DNA of 64,000 nucleotides from Natronorubrum halophilum (GCF_003670115.1 NZ_QQTY01000004.1:434001-498000), one strand, 5' to 3'. Counted from the stretch's first letter, positions 43,641 to 54,170 are shown. Translations and numbers: made by a program. The notes: generated from the sequence alone by a model not told the origin.

Positions 43641-44927
43641 TTACCGCGGTCGGTAGGTTCCGTCTCCGGCGCGATGGAATCGTTCGTCGGTGCGGAACCA
43701 GCCGTCTTCGAAGCGGCCGCGGCCACCGGTATCGTCGTCCGAATCGCCCCGGATTTCGTCGGGTTCGTACCAGTTCTCGTCGTCGGTTCCGGCAGCGGTT
43801 ACGTAGCCCTCGGCGACCACCGGTCCCGAAAGCGCGAGCCGTCCGTCAGCCTCGCCCTCGAGTACGGTTCCGTCCACGTCGATCAGACGGACTCGACAGT
43901 CCGGAACCGGCCGACCGACAGCGGCCGGGTCGCCGTCCGACGGGAACGACTGGCTCAACGCGGTCGGGCACTCGAGTCGGCCGTAGGCGCGAGCGATCGG
44001 GACGTCGGCGTCACGATACCGTCCGCGGGAATCGTCGTCGAGCGAGCCCTCGAGGACCGCCCGCTCGAGCGAGTCGACGGCGTCTTCGAACCCGGATTCG
44101 GCCGCCATATCGGTGAGCGCTCGGGCTCGCCCCGCGAGGACCGTCGCGTTCTCCGCGTCGATGGCGGTCAGCGTATCGCCGGGATCGAACGCCCGATCGA
44201 GCAGGAGGGTGCCGCCGACGTAGAGGATCGACAGCGCGACGCGAACGAGCCCATCGGCCGCCGACAGCGGCGTGACGAGCGGGGCAACGTCGTCCCCCGA
44301 GAGCCCCCAGGCCACGATACTCGAGATGCAGTTCCACTCCAGGGTGCGGGCTGAGTAGCCGACGACCGGACGTCCGTCGTCACCGTGAAGGAGCAGTAGC
44401 GGCCGCTCGGTATCGCGCCCGGATTCACGGCCGTCGTCGACCGACTCGCGGTCGGCGTCGGCGAGTTCCTCGAGCGTCACCGATCGGTCGAACGGAATCG
44501 ACCGCACGAGGTCGCGTTGGGCGGCTTCCGAAACCACGAGGTCGGGGTCGACGACGTCGAACGGACGGTCGACGGAGGCGGGCGTCAGCCAGTGAGAGAT
44601 CGGCGCGAGGGTCGCACCGAGGCGACGGCAGGCGAACAGGAGTGCGAGCGAAGCGACCCGGTTTCGCGTCACCAGACAGACGATATCGCCGGGTCCGACG
44701 TCGAGCGCCGAGAGGCGTTCGGCCGTTCGCGCCGCGATCCTCGAGAGGTCGCCGTACGATACCCGGTTCTCGTGGATGGTTTCGGCGGGCGCGTACAACC
44801 GCTCTTCGGAGATGTCGACGACCGCCGTCCGATCCGGAAAGCGTTCGGCCCGACGAGCCAGCGAGAGAGTCACGGAACTGCGTTCCACCCCGGAATCCGT
44901 AGTAGCTGGGGGGTCAATCGCAAGCAC
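43641..44927 (-). CDS. Degenerate adenylate-forming (acyl-CoA synthetase-like) protein
   Basis: 428 residues, shorter than the usual 500-550. The N-terminal domain fold is clear: SLARRAERFPDRTAVVD, YGDLSRIAARTAERL, VGPGDIVCLVTRNRVASLAL. But the ATP-loop normally (T/S)SGTTGxPK reads LLLHGDDGRPVVGY, the YGxTE position reads YGRLECP, and the protein stops at GDGTYRPR. That is just before the hinge and mobile C-terminal domain with its catalytic Lys. It probably cannot complete adenylation. It may be a binding or regulatory relic, though the reading frame is intact. Confidence 0.75.
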   Translation of the reverse strand: MLAIDPPATTDSGVERSSVTLSLARRAERFPDRTAVVDISEERLYAPAETIHENRVSYGDLSRIAARTAERLSALDVGPGDIVCLVTRNRVASLALLFACRRLGATLAPISHWLTPASVDRPFDVVDPDLVVSEAAQRDLVRSIPFDRSVTLEELADADRESVDDGRESGRDTERPLLLLHGDDGRPVVGYSARTLEWNCISSIVAWGLSGDDVAPLVTPLSAADGLVRVALSILYVGGTLLLDRAFDPGDTLTAIDAENATVLAGRARALTDMAAESGFEDAVDSLERAVLEGSLDDDSRGRYRDADVPIARAYGRLECPTALSQSFPSDGDPAAVGRPVPDCRVRLIDVDGTVLEGEADGRLALSGPVVAEGYVTAAGTDDENWYEPDEIRGDSDDDTGGRGRFEDGWFRTDERFHRAGDGTYRPR

Positions 44928-45120
44928 TCGAGGCGGCTCGAGGGGACGGAGCCGCGCTCACCGCCGGGCGCGCTGAACCGCGGAGAGCGGCGAACGAACC
45001 GACCGTTGAGGGCCTCGAGGCGGCTTCGATACTCCCGCCGCGGGAAGCGAGCGCTCCGAGAGGGGATACGACCCGGATAAAAGCACCACACAAAAGGCGG
45101 ACCTGCCCGTTCGTGAACGC

Positions 45121-47199
45121 ATGCAGTTCGCGTGGTCTGACGGACCGTCGGGATACGCAATCGCGATTCCGGAACTACCGCTCGAGGAGCCGGTGCTCGT
45201 GTTCACCCTCGCGCTGACGGTCTTCTTGGTCGGCCCCCTACTCGTGCGGCGACTCGGCCAGCCGGGCATCGTCGGGATCGTCCTGTTCGGCGCGATACTC
45301 GGCCCGGGCGGTATCGGGCTCGTCGCACATAGCGACGCGATCGTCCTGCTCGGCGAGGTCGGACTGATCTACCTCCTCTTTACCGTCGGCCTCGAACTCG
45401 ACCTCCGGCAGTTCGCCGAGGATCCGGGTAGCGCGGCCCTGTTCGGCCTCACCAGTTTCGGGCTGCCGTTTATCGTCGGGACCGGCGTCGTGATGGCCCT
45501 GCTCGACGTGAATCTGCTCGCCGCGTTACTCCTCGCGGCCGTCTTCGCCTCGCACACGCTGCTCGCGTATCCGGTCGTCAACCAGTACGATATCACCCAA
45601 AATCGGGCCGTGACGGCGGTCTTCGGCGGCATTCTGTTCACGGACACGCTCGCCCTGTTCGTCCTCGCGCTGGTCCGGAGCGCGTCCGAGGGAGGTCTCA
45701 CCGCCGCCGTCGTCCTCGAGAAAGTCGTGGCACTGGTCGTGCTGGTCGGGGGCGTCTGGTTCGTCGTCCCGCCGATCGCCCGACAGTTCTTCCAGAACTT
45801 CAGCGAGGAGAGCTACTTCGAGTTCCTCTTCGTCACGGTGGTCTTCTTCGCTGCGGCCAGCGTCGCGACGCTGCTGGACATCGCACCGATCCTCGGCGCG
45901 TTCGTCGGCGGTCTCGCGCTCAACCGATTGATCCCAGAGGGCGGCACGCTGCTCTCTCGTATCGAGTTCGCCGGCAACGCCCTCTTCATCCCCTTCTTCC
46001 TGCTGCACGTCGGGATGCTCGTCGACGCGACGGTCATCCTCGACGGCTGGCGGACGCTCGAGGTGGCGGCCGTCGTCATCGGCACCATGGTCGCACTGAA
46101 GTGGCTCGCCGCATGGCTCGTCGGCCGGATCCAGGGGTACACCCCCGACGAACGGGGCGTCATCTTTGGCCTCTCGATCGGACAGGCCGCGGCGGCGCTC
46201 GCGATCACGCTGATCGGGTACGACGTGGGACTGTTCGACGCCGCCGTCCTCAACGCGGTGGTGCTCATGCTGCTCGTGACCGCGGTCATCAGCCCCTGGC
46301 TGACGAAGCGGGCCGGACGACGGCTCGCGCTCGCCGAGGACGTCGAACCCGGCGACGAGGCGCCCACGGATCCGCGAATCCTGCTGCCGGTCACCCACGC
46401 CGACGACCAGCAGCGTCGGCTACTCGAACTCGCCTTGCTGTTCAAGGACGGGCGGAACCGCCCGATTCACACGCTGACGGTCGTCCGGCCCGATCGGACG
46501 GGCGACCCCACCCGGGCGGTCGAGGACGCCTACGACGACCTCGAGGAGCTAATCGCCGTCGGCAACGAGGCCGAGGTCTCCGTCGACGCGGAGATCCGCG
46601 TCGACCACAACCCCGCCTCCGGGATCGTCCGCGGAGCGGTCGAAGTGCAGGCAGACCTGCTTCTGCTCGGCTGGGACGCACAGCGTTCGATCGGTCAGCG
46701 GCTGTTCGGATCCGTCATCGATCAGGTCCTCGACCGCACGACCGATCCCGTACTGGTCGCCAGGCTCGGCCATCCGATCAACACGACCGACCGGCTCTTC
46801 GTCGTACTTCCGGCAGGTATCGACCATCACGCCGGGTTTTTCGAGAGCGTCGCCCTGCTGAAACGGCTCGCGGGTCGACTCGGGGCACCGCTGACCGTCC
46901 TCGCGGTCGGGGGGTCGGCCCACCAGTACGAACGGCTCTTCGAACTCGTCGAACCGGAACTGGACGCCGAGTTCCGCGAACTGACCTCTTGGTCCGCATT
47001 GCGGACGCAGCTGGCGGAGGAAGCGACGGCGGACGACGTGGTCAGCGTAATCTCCTCGCGGCCGGGCAGCGTCGGCTGGCACGACGCACTCGCGGACTTT
47101 CCCTACCGGCTGGCGGAGCTACCGACGGAGTCGTTCGTCCTGTTACACCCGCGGGAGGACGATCCGGAGTACGACCGCCAGTTCCTCAGGTTCGAGTAG
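45121..47199 (+). CDS. KefB/NapA-type cation:proton antiporter with C-terminal Usp domains
   Basis: 692 residues. A CPA2 antiporter domain of about twelve helices (20-400) has GQPGIVGIVLFGAILGPGGI near the start, VGLIYLLFTVGLELDLRQF, DIAPILGAFVGGLALNR and FFLLHVGMLVDATVI. The cytoplasmic part has two universal-stress-like domains (about 420-545 and 560-690), the first ending in VDHNPASGIVRGAVEVQADLLLLGWD-type nucleotide-site sequence quoted in part as EVQADLLLLGWD. It likely exchanges K+ or Na+ for H+, with the Usp part sensing nucleotides. Confidence 0.9.
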   Translation: MQFAWSDGPSGYAIAIPELPLEEPVLVFTLALTVFLVGPLLVRRLGQPGIVGIVLFGAILGPGGIGLVAHSDAIVLLGEVGLIYLLFTVGLELDLRQFAEDPGSAALFGLTSFGLPFIVGTGVVMALLDVNLLAALLLAAVFASHTLLAYPVVNQYDITQNRAVTAVFGGILFTDTLALFVLALVRSASEGGLTAAVVLEKVVALVVLVGGVWFVVPPIARQFFQNFSEESYFEFLFVTVVFFAAASVATLLDIAPILGAFVGGLALNRLIPEGGTLLSRIEFAGNALFIPFFLLHVGMLVDATVILDGWRTLEVAAVVIGTMVALKWLAAWLVGRIQGYTPDERGVIFGLSIGQAAAALAITLIGYDVGLFDAAVLNAVVLMLLVTAVISPWLTKRAGRRLALAEDVEPGDEAPTDPRILLPVTHADDQQRRLLELALLFKDGRNRPIHTLTVVRPDRTGDPTRAVEDAYDDLEELIAVGNEAEVSVDAEIRVDHNPASGIVRGAVEVQADLLLLGWDAQRSIGQRLFGSVIDQVLDRTTDPVLVARLGHPINTTDRLFVVLPAGIDHHAGFFESVALLKRLAGRLGAPLTVLAVGGSAHQYERLFELVEPELDAEFRELTSWSALRTQLAEEATADDVVSVISSRPGSVGWHDALADFPYRLAELPTESFVLLHPREDDPEYDRQFLRFE

Positions 47200-47277
47200 G
47201 GAAGCGGGACGGCGGCTCGAGCCGGCCGGACGACCGCTCACTCGTTATCGGCGAGGGCGGTCGCTTTCCTCGGCCGG

Positions 47278-48072
47278 TCACCCGTCATCGGTGTGAGCCT
47301 CGAGAACGCCCAGAATCCGATCGTTGACCGTCCGCGAGCGCTCGATCTGGCACAGATGACCCGCCCCTTCGAGGACGTCGAACTCCCCTCGAGGCAGCCC
47401 TCGAGCGAGGTCCCGGCCGGCCGAAGGCGACACCAGTTCGTCCGCCCCACCGTGCAAAATCCGCGTCGGTTGGGTGACCTCGACCAGCCAGTCGGTCGCG
47501 TCGAAGCTCTCGAGTGCGGCCACCTGCGCCTCCCATCCCGCCCGATCCGCGTCACCATCGCTCCGCCAGTCGACGACTCCATCACAGACCTCGGGCTGGG
47601 ACTCGCAGAATTCGTCCGAGAGCCCCGCCGAAAGCGAGTCCCGGAGCGCTTCGGAATCGTTCAGCGGCGCGAACAGCGGGTCGAGCTCGAACGCCGATTC
47701 CCGCGCCGCGGTCCCGAAGAGCGTCAGCGTCTCGACCCGACTCAGGTCTCGAGCGGCGCGAAGCGCAATCGTCCCGCCCAATCCGCAGCCGACGAGGTGG
47801 GCCGTGCGGATCTCACAGTCGACGAGGACCGCCTCGAGATCGGCGACGAGCGTCTCGAGGGCGTAGGGTCCGGACGGCGCGTCCGACCGGCCGGTTCCGC
47901 GGAGGTCCCAGACGACGACCTCGTGAGGACCGGCGAGGGCGGCGTGTTGCCAGCCCCACAGCCAGCCGCCGAGGCCGGCCTCGGAGACGAAGACGACCGA
48001 CTCGCCGTCGGCCCCGTCCTCGCCCGCGCGGTCGTAGTACAGCGAAACGGTGCCGTTCGATGCGGTGGGCAT
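47278..48072 (-). CDS. Alpha/beta hydrolase-fold protein with Gly at the nucleophile
   Basis: 264 residues from ATG 48072 (MPTASNGTVSLYYDRAG). The fold is clear: oxyanion strand VVFVSEAGLGGWLWGW, WDLRGTGRSDAPSGPY, acid region RILHGGADELV and the late His in LEGAGHLCQIE. The nucleophile elbow, usually GxSxG, reads HLVGCGLGGTIALRA, where the expected Ser is Gly. The Cys is one position early. Acting as a standard hydrolase is therefore doubtful unless the Cys is used. It is convergent with the KefB-type gene. Confidence 0.8.
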   Translation of the reverse strand: MPTASNGTVSLYYDRAGEDGADGESVVFVSEAGLGGWLWGWQHAALAGPHEVVVWDLRGTGRSDAPSGPYALETLVADLEAVLVDCEIRTAHLVGCGLGGTIALRAARDLSRVETLTLFGTAARESAFELDPLFAPLNDSEALRDSLSAGLSDEFCESQPEVCDGVVDWRSDGDADRAGWEAQVAALESFDATDWLVEVTQPTRILHGGADELVSPSAGRDLARGLPRGEFDVLEGAGHLCQIERSRTVNDRILGVLEAHTDDG

Positions 48073-48175
48073 ACGAGAACGGTCTCGACGCAGCAAGGCG
48101 ACGGTTTCGGTTCTCGAGCGTCGCCGCGACGGCCCCAGTGTACACCTATATCAGACCGACGCGCGATATGCCGGC

Positions 48176-49486
48176 ATGAACGAGCGAGACGCGAAGGCAC
48201 GAGTCGCTGACCGAATCGCCGACCGAGAGGACGACCTGCTGTCGATCCTCGAGCGACTCGTCGCTGCGAAGTCGGTGACCGGACACGAGCCGCGCGGACA
48301 GACCGTGATGGTCGAAAAGTTCGACCGACTCGGTCTCGAGGTCGACGCGTGGGAACCGAGCGCGGAGGCGCTCGAGGACCATCCGGGCTTCTTCCGGACG
48401 TCGTCGTACGACGAACACGGCTACGAGGGACGGGAGAACGCGGTCGTGGAGATTCCCGGCGAAGGAAACGGGCCGACGCTCGCGCTCTCCGGTCACATCG
48501 ACGTCGTCCCGGCGGACCCGGAGTCGGCGTGGGAGTCAGACCCCTGGACGCTTCGCCGCGAGGGTGACAGGCTCTACGGTCGCGGCGTTTCGGACATGAA
48601 AGGCGGACTCGCCGCGATACTCCTCGCCGTCGAGACCCTCGCCGACGAGGGCGTCGACCTCGCGGGCGACCTCATCGTGCAGAGTACGATCGAGGAGGAA
48701 GCGGGCGGCGTCGGCGGTCTCCTCTCGGTCCTCGAGCGCGGCTACGTCCCGGATGCGGCGATCATCCCGGAACCGTTTGGCCTCCCGAACGTCGGCATCG
48801 CCAGCGCCGGCGTGATGTTCTTCGACGTGACCGTCCCCGGCAAAAAGGCCCACGCCGCGTGGGGCCACCAGGGCGTCAGCGCCTTCGACAAGGCCTGTCT
48901 CGTCCGCGCCGCGCTCGAGGAACTGAACGACGAGCGCCAGGCAAGCATCGACTTCCCGCCCGCCTACGGGGCCGATCCGTCGCTCGAGGGCCGCGTCACC
49001 AACATCAATATCGGCGTCGTCGAGGGCGGCGACTGGCCCGCCTCGGTGCCCGCCGAGATACTCATGAAGGGCCGCGTCGGCTGGCCGCCGGGAGAGAGCA
49101 GAGCGGACGTTCGCGACGCAATCGACGGGGCGATCGAGGACGCCGCGAACGACGACGAGTGGCTCGCCGAGAACCCGCCGACCGTCGAGTGGACCGGCTG
49201 GAACGCCGCGCCCCACGAGGTACCTCGAGACGCCGATATCGTCGAGATCGTCAGCGGGAACGCGGAGTCGATCACCGGCGAGGAGGGCACGTTCGTCGGC
49301 GGCAACGCCGCCCTCGACGAGCGGTTCTACCAGCGCTACTACGATGTGCCGGTCGTCACGGCGGGTCCCTACGGCCCGAACCTCCACGGCGTCGACGAGT
49401 ACACGACGGTCACGTCGCTGCTCGAGACCGCACGGACGCTCGCGACCTCGGCGATCGACTACTGCGGCGTCGCGGAATCGGCGTAG
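48176..49486 (+). CDS. M20-family metallopeptidase (ArgE/DapE/CPG2-like)
   Basis: 436 residues from ATG 48176 (MNERDAKARVADRIADRED). The zinc-site motifs are LALSGHIDVVPAD (about 105-117), GRGVSDMKGGLAAIL (Asp about 142) and QSTIEEEAGGVGGLL (Glu about 172). The dimerisation domain lies at about 205-320. The last ligand is in GPYGPNLHGVDEYTT near the C-terminus. Substrate could be an N-acyl amino acid, a dipeptide or succinyl-diaminopimelate; the family does not decide. It is convergent with alaS. Confidence 0.88.
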   Translation: MNERDAKARVADRIADREDDLLSILERLVAAKSVTGHEPRGQTVMVEKFDRLGLEVDAWEPSAEALEDHPGFFRTSSYDEHGYEGRENAVVEIPGEGNGPTLALSGHIDVVPADPESAWESDPWTLRREGDRLYGRGVSDMKGGLAAILLAVETLADEGVDLAGDLIVQSTIEEEAGGVGGLLSVLERGYVPDAAIIPEPFGLPNVGIASAGVMFFDVTVPGKKAHAAWGHQGVSAFDKACLVRAALEELNDERQASIDFPPAYGADPSLEGRVTNINIGVVEGGDWPASVPAEILMKGRVGWPPGESRADVRDAIDGAIEDAANDDEWLAENPPTVEWTGWNAAPHEVPRDADIVEIVSGNAESITGEEGTFVGGNAALDERFYQRYYDVPVVTAGPYGPNLHGVDEYTTVTSLLETARTLATSAIDYCGVAESA

Positions 49487-49509
49487 CTGCACGCACGAGA
49501 TGCCTCCTG

Positions 49510-49583
49510 CTCGAGACCGAGAAAACCGGAACGCGAGCGAGAGCAAAGTTGTGAAACGGACGCCTCGAGACCGAGAAAACCGG
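49510..49583. repeat. 20-base direct repeats between convergent genes
   Basis: An identical 20-base string starting CTCGAGACCGAG and ending AAAACCGG occurs at 49510-49529 and 49564-49583, with 34 bases between. They lie between the stops of the M20 peptidase and alaS genes. Confidence 0.7.
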
Positions 49584-49587
49584 CCGA

Positions 49588-52362
49588 TCAGGCGTCCTGG
49601 ACCTGCCGTAACACGTCCGGCGCATCCTCGAGCGCCTCGTCCAGGTCCTCGACGTTGGGACCGCCGCCCTGCGCGAAGTCCGGCGGACCGCCGCCGCCGC
49701 CGCCGACGCGACCGGCGAGTTCGCCGACGACTTCGCCGGCGTTGACGCCCGACTCGTCCGGCACGGCGACGACGAACTGAGCGCCGCTCTCGCCGCTTCC
49801 GAGGACCGCGATCTTGCCCTCTTCGACCAGGGCGTTCGCGGTCGCGCGCAGTTCACCCATGTCGGCGTCGATGCGGTCCACGACCGCGGCCGTATCGCCG
49901 ACCTCGACCTCCTCGCTGCCGCCCCCGCCGCCGGCCCGGGCCGCGGCGAGCTGTTCCGTCAGGTCCTCGATCTCCTTGCCTCGAGCCTTCCACTCCTCGA
50001 AGAACCGCTCGGCGGTCGCCGGCACCTCCTCCGGCGTGACGTCGAGAATCTCGGCGGCCTCGTAGAGGGCGTCCTCTTTGCGCTGGGTCGCCTCGAGCGC
50101 CGCGTCGCCGGCCGCGAAGGTGATGCGTTCGACGCCGTCCTGGACGCGCTCGGTGCTGAGCACCTTGATCGAGCCGATATCGCCGGTTCGAGCGACGTGG
50201 GTGCCGCCGCAGGCCTGAACGTCACTGTCGACGTGAATCAGTCGGATCTGCTCGCCCGGCGGAATGCCACCCTGATAGAGGCCGAAGCCGTGTTCCGCTT
50301 CCGCGTCGTGGCGGTCGGGCCACTCCTGGGTGACCGCGGTGTTGTCCATCACGATCTCGTTGGCGAGGGACTCGATCCGCTTGATCTCCTCGCGGCTGAT
50401 GCGGGCGTAGTGACGCATGTCGATCCGCGAACTATCGACGCCCTTCTGCGCGCCGGCTTGCCGGATGTGCTCGCCGAGAACCTGTCGGGCCGCGTGGATG
50501 ACGATGTGCGTCGCCGTGTGGTGGCGCATAAGCTGGCGTCGACGGGTCGCGTCGATCTGTCCGTTGACGAACTCGCCTTTTCCGGGGGAGTCGTCGGTTC
50601 GGTGGAGGATGACGCCGTCGACGATCTGGACGTCTTCGACTTCGACCGTCGCGTCGTCCGTCGACAGCGATCCCACGTCCGCGGGCTGACCGCCGCCTTC
50701 GGGGTAGAACATCGTCTGGTCGAGGACGACGTCGTAGCCGCCCTCGCGCTCGAAGACGTCCAGTACGACGGCTTCGAACTGCGTCCGCTCCTGATCGTCG
50801 TAGTAGAGTTTCTCCGTCTCCGGAAGATCCTCGAATCGTTCCTCCTCGTTCTCCTCAGCCGCCCCGGCACCCTCGGGCGTGTCGTGGCGCTTCGCGACGA
50901 GGCTGTAGAAGTCGTCCGGCACGTCGACCTCGGCACCCGCTTCCTCGGCGATCTCCGCGACCATGTCGGGCTGGATGCCGTGTGAGTCGTAGAGTTCGAT
51001 GAGTTCCTCGGTCGGGATCGGCTCGCCCTTCTTGGCGTACTCCTCGGCCAGCGTTTCGACCCGGCGACCGCCGCGCTCGAGCGTCTCGCGGTACTTCTCG
51101 ATCTCGGTGCGGACGATGTCGCGGATCGTGTCGCGGTTCTCGTACTCGAGGCGTTCGGCCTGCATGTCGACGAGTTCGTCCAGCGGCGCATCGACGCCGA
51201 CGGTGTCACAGAGCCGTTTCGTGCGTCGGAGCACCATCCGCGCCAGATAGCCCGTGCCGACGTTCGAGGGGACGATGCCGTCTCCGAGCATGTAGGCGAG
51301 GGTACGACAGTGATCCGCGATGGCGTAGATATCCTCGAGGGGCTCCATCAACGCGGTGAGTTCGTCGACGTCGACGCCGAGTTCGGCCGCGATTTCGCCG
51401 CGAGCGGTCTCCATGTCCTCGGCCTCGTCGATGTCCATGTGACCCGCGAGCTTTGCGGCGCGGTGGAGCAGTTGCTCCTCTTCGTCGGTGTGTGCGAGTT
51501 CCGCGTTGTCCTTCAGGAAGGCGATCATGTCGGGGTAGACCGCCTCGTAGACAGTCGGGGTGCCCTGGGAGACCCACGTCCACCGCTCTAACCCGTAGCC
51601 CGTGTCGACGATGTAGGTGTCCATCGGGCTGTAGCGGTTCCCGTCTTTCATCTCGTACTCGCCGTCGGGGTCCTGTTCCATCGACATGAAGACGAGCGTG
51701 GCGAGTTCGACGCCGCGGAAGATGACCTCCATGGCGGGACCGGCGTTACCGCCGCCGACCCACGGATCCTCGATGTAGATGACTTCTTCGAGGTCGACGC
51801 CGAGCGACTCGAAGAAGCCGTCGCAGAGTTCGACGGCCTCGTCCTTCCAGTAGACCTCGCCCTCGTAGGCGTACTTGTCGAGGGCGTCCTCGCGCGTGTT
51901 GAACGCGTGGTGGGCCATCATCTCGAAAGCCATCGTGTGGCGACCCGTCTTCCCGACGTTGTCGATGTCCTGCATCCGGATGCAGGGCTGGGAGATAGTC
52001 AGCGGGTTCGCCGGCGGCGGCGTCTCGCCGCTCGTGACGAGGGGCTGGAAATCGTAAATCGACGCCTGCGTAAGCAGGACGTCGTCCCGCCAGCGGTTGG
52101 CCGCGACGGGGTAGGGATCGATCCGCTCGTGACCGTGCTCCTCGAAGTACGAGAGGAACACCTCGCGCATCTCCTCGAGGCTGTACTCGTCGTCGAAGCC
52201 GGCGTTCTCGATGAAGCCGTACTCCTCGCACGGTGGCTCACCGCAGGTTACCCGTTCGTGATCGCGGGTCCAGAAGTGAGCGCCACAATTGGGACACTCC
52301 TTGCGTTCGAATCCTTCCTCCTCGAAGTACTCGAGGCGGTACGCTTCCGCAAGTTCGCTCAT
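49588..52362 (-). CDS. alaS: Alanyl-tRNA synthetase (archaeal type)
   Basis: 924 residues from ATG 52362 ([20 protein letters not shown]), with an N-terminal zinc-like knuckle CPNCGAHF and [11 protein letters not shown] typical of archaeal AlaS. The catalytic domain shows [18 protein letters not shown] and [12 protein letters not shown]. The editing domain has [18 protein letters not shown] (about 612) and [13 protein letters not shown] (about 719). A Gly/Arg linker and C-Ala dimerisation domain end the protein. The 14 codons upstream in the frame are not family-like. Confidence 0.96.
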   Translation of the reverse strand: MSELAEAYRLEYFEEEGFERKECPNCGAHFWTRDHERVTCGEPPCEEYGFIENAGFDDEYSLEEMREVFLSYFEEHGHERIDPYPVAANRWRDDVLLTQASIYDFQPLVTSGETPPPANPLTISQPCIRMQDIDNVGKTGRHTMAFEMMAHHAFNTREDALDKYAYEGEVYWKDEAVELCDGFFESLGVDLEEVIYIEDPWVGGGNAGPAMEVIFRGVELATLVFMSMEQDPDGEYEMKDGNRYSPMDTYIVDTGYGLERWTWVSQGTPTVYEAVYPDMIAFLKDNAELAHTDEEEQLLHRAAKLAGHMDIDEAEDMETARGEIAAELGVDVDELTALMEPLEDIYAIADHCRTLAYMLGDGIVPSNVGTGYLARMVLRRTKRLCDTVGVDAPLDELVDMQAERLEYENRDTIRDIVRTEIEKYRETLERGGRRVETLAEEYAKKGEPIPTEELIELYDSHGIQPDMVAEIAEEAGAEVDVPDDFYSLVAKRHDTPEGAGAAEENEEERFEDLPETEKLYYDDQERTQFEAVVLDVFEREGGYDVVLDQTMFYPEGGGQPADVGSLSTDDATVEVEDVQIVDGVILHRTDDSPGKGEFVNGQIDATRRRQLMRHHTATHIVIHAARQVLGEHIRQAGAQKGVDSSRIDMRHYARISREEIKRIESLANEIVMDNTAVTQEWPDRHDAEAEHGFGLYQGGIPPGEQIRLIHVDSDVQACGGTHVARTGDIGSIKVLSTERVQDGVERITFAAGDAALEATQRKEDALYEAAEILDVTPEEVPATAERFFEEWKARGKEIEDLTEQLAAARAGGGGGSEEVEVGDTAAVVDRIDADMGELRATANALVEEGKIAVLGSGESGAQFVVAVPDESGVNAGEVVGELAGRVGGGGGGPPDFAQGGGPNVEDLDEALEDAPDVLRQVQDA

Positions 52363-52689
52363 TACACGTGTGTTGGCGAGCCAGCGCCTAAAACAGTTCC
52401 GCAACGGCTATTTCGAACCCGAACTCCGCCGCCAGCGACGTCACTGAGGGAGTTGACGTCACCGCCGTACCACCGTTATCGGGAACGCCGCTCGCACGTC
52501 GACCATCCCGATAGAAAAGCATATGGTAACGGAAGAGAGTCTTATTATAACGTAATAATCTTATGACAGGATCCGGGCGAGATCGGCGGACAACACGGCT
52601 ACGCTCGCCTCGAGAACGGCGCTCGAAGCCGGCGGCAACGGTACTGGCGATACCGCAGGGACCATCGGCTCGTCGGGCGTGATCCACGC
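52363..52689. other. Intergenic region with AT-rich promoter candidate
   Basis: There is no credible gene. CTTATTATAACGTAATAAT at 52541-52559 is the only strong AT-rich block and could be the promoter for the plus-strand gene starting at 52690, which would give a leader of about 100 bases, or the alaS promoter region. Otherwise nothing is seen. Confidence 0.45.
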
Positions 52690-53370
52690 GTGCAAACGAG
52701 ACGATCACTGCTCCGAACCGGCGCGCTGACTGGCGTCGGGACAGTCGCCGCGATCGCCGCGTTGCCGTCGCCACCCAACGCGACGTCGATCGATCGGACG
52801 GTCGAAGGAGTCGAACCGCCGGCTGCCGTGATGGAGTGGGTCGACGGGACGATCACCGACGAGTCCGAGACGCCGATCGCACGCCACCAGTACCAGCCGA
52901 TCGACGACGGCGTCGACAGGGCCGACTTCGATTCGTTCGTCGCGACCGCACCGATCAACGTCGTCGTGGTCCCCGAAATCGACGTCGAGGGGGACGGTCT
53001 CGAACGCGTTATGGGCGTCCTCGAGGACGAGGGCTGGCTTCGTCATCCCGAGGAGTACATCCGGTTCGCGTGGGATCGCACGGACGACGTATTCGTCCCG
53101 CAGCAGGCGACGGCGGCCGAAACCTACTACGGCACCAGCGACCGCCTCCACGTTCGCTGCTGGTCGTTCGAAGGCATCGTCTCGGTGCAGGCCCACCAAG
53201 ATTCGGGTGCCCGGCCGATCCACGGAATCGCCTCCTACAAACGCGGCCGGAAGGCGATGGAGGCCATCTACGCCGAAGCCGGCTGGAACGTTTCGCCGAC
53301 CGTGATCGACCTCGACAACGAGAAGCGCGATTACGAGGGCGTCGCGACGGTCATCACGGAGGAACCGTGA
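52690..53370 (+). CDS. Tat-exported protein of unknown function
   Basis: 226 residues from GTG 52690 (VQTRRSLLRTGALTGVGTVA), a twin-arginine signal without lipobox. The mature part is a single acidic domain with INVVVVPEIDVEGDGLERVM, EEYIRFAWDRTDDVFVPQ, CWSFEGIVSVQAHQDSGARP and YKRGRKAMEAIYAEAGW. The pattern of His-Gln-Asp near the end suggests a compact enzyme-like or binding domain, but no family is recognised. It overlaps the following membrane protein gene by 4 bases, so the two are coupled. Confidence 0.65.
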   Translation: MQTRRSLLRTGALTGVGTVAAIAALPSPPNATSIDRTVEGVEPPAAVMEWVDGTITDESETPIARHQYQPIDDGVDRADFDSFVATAPINVVVVPEIDVEGDGLERVMGVLEDEGWLRHPEEYIRFAWDRTDDVFVPQQATAAETYYGTSDRLHVRCWSFEGIVSVQAHQDSGARPIHGIASYKRGRKAMEAIYAEAGWNVSPTVIDLDNEKRDYEGVATVITEEP

Positions 53371-54056
53371 GCACCGACGATCACCACGCGTTCGGCTGGC
53401 AACCCACCATCGACACCGTCCTCGAGCATCCGCTGAGCGGCGTCGAACGCCGTCGAACGCGCGTCGCAATCGGATTCCTCGTGGTCTTTGTGGGTCTGTT
53501 CGCCGTCAGCTACGCGGGGTCGGTACTCACGATCAACGGCGAAGCCCTCGAGACGTTGACGGAGCGATTCGACATGGTCAGTACCGTGTTGATCGCGCTC
53601 GCAGCGGCGGCGGTGACGATCGTTCCGTTCCTGTACGCGACCTGGAACGGCGGCCCCGCGCTGTCGTTTACGCTGCCGCTGGTGCCCGTAACGCTCGGCC
53701 ACATGGCCGCCGGCCAGTACGCCCTCGGGCTGGACACGATAATCGCGCTCACCGTCGGCAGCGCCGCGAGCGCGCTCGCGCTGTTTGCGGCCGACATTCG
53801 TCGGACGGGTTCGCTCCGTCCCTGGAATACCGGGCATCGCGACGAGTCCCAGTTGCTGTTCGTCACGATGCTCACGGTCGTCGCCGCCGTCAGTGCCAGC
53901 CAGTTCGTCGCCGGTGCCCCGCCGCGGAGCCTCGAGTCGTATCTGCCCTTCAGCGTGCTCTGGCTCGTCCCCCTGGGAATCGTCGGTGCCTACTGGCAGG
54001 CCGCGATTCGAACGACGGTTGCGGCGCGACTCGAGCGCGGACGCTCGGAGTCGTAG
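53367..54056 (+). CDS. Five-helix membrane protein coupled to an exported protein
   Basis: 229 residues from GTG 53367, which overlaps the preceding TGA. GGAGG at 53358-53362 is a Shine-Dalgarno-like sequence. Helices lie at about 33-52, 68-88, 97-117, 125-140 and 160-210. Between them FLYATWNGGPALSFTLPLVP and FAADIRRTGSLRPWNTGHRD form loops. No transporter family is recognised. The fixed pairing with the Tat-exported protein suggests they act together at the membrane. Confidence 0.6.
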   Translation: MSTDDHHAFGWQPTIDTVLEHPLSGVERRRTRVAIGFLVVFVGLFAVSYAGSVLTINGEALETLTERFDMVSTVLIALAAAAVTIVPFLYATWNGGPALSFTLPLVPVTLGHMAAGQYALGLDTIIALTVGSAASALALFAADIRRTGSLRPWNTGHRDESQLLFVTMLTVVAAVSASQFVAGAPPRSLESYLPFSVLWLVPLGIVGAYWQAAIRTTVAARLERGRSES

Positions 54057-54170
54057 TCGTCGCCGGGGATATCGCGGCCGACGGCTCTCGGATACGACGT
54101 CGCGTTCGGGACGCCTCCGCTCGACCGTTACTGGGTACTGAGAGCGATGCCGAGCGATCGAGACCGGACG

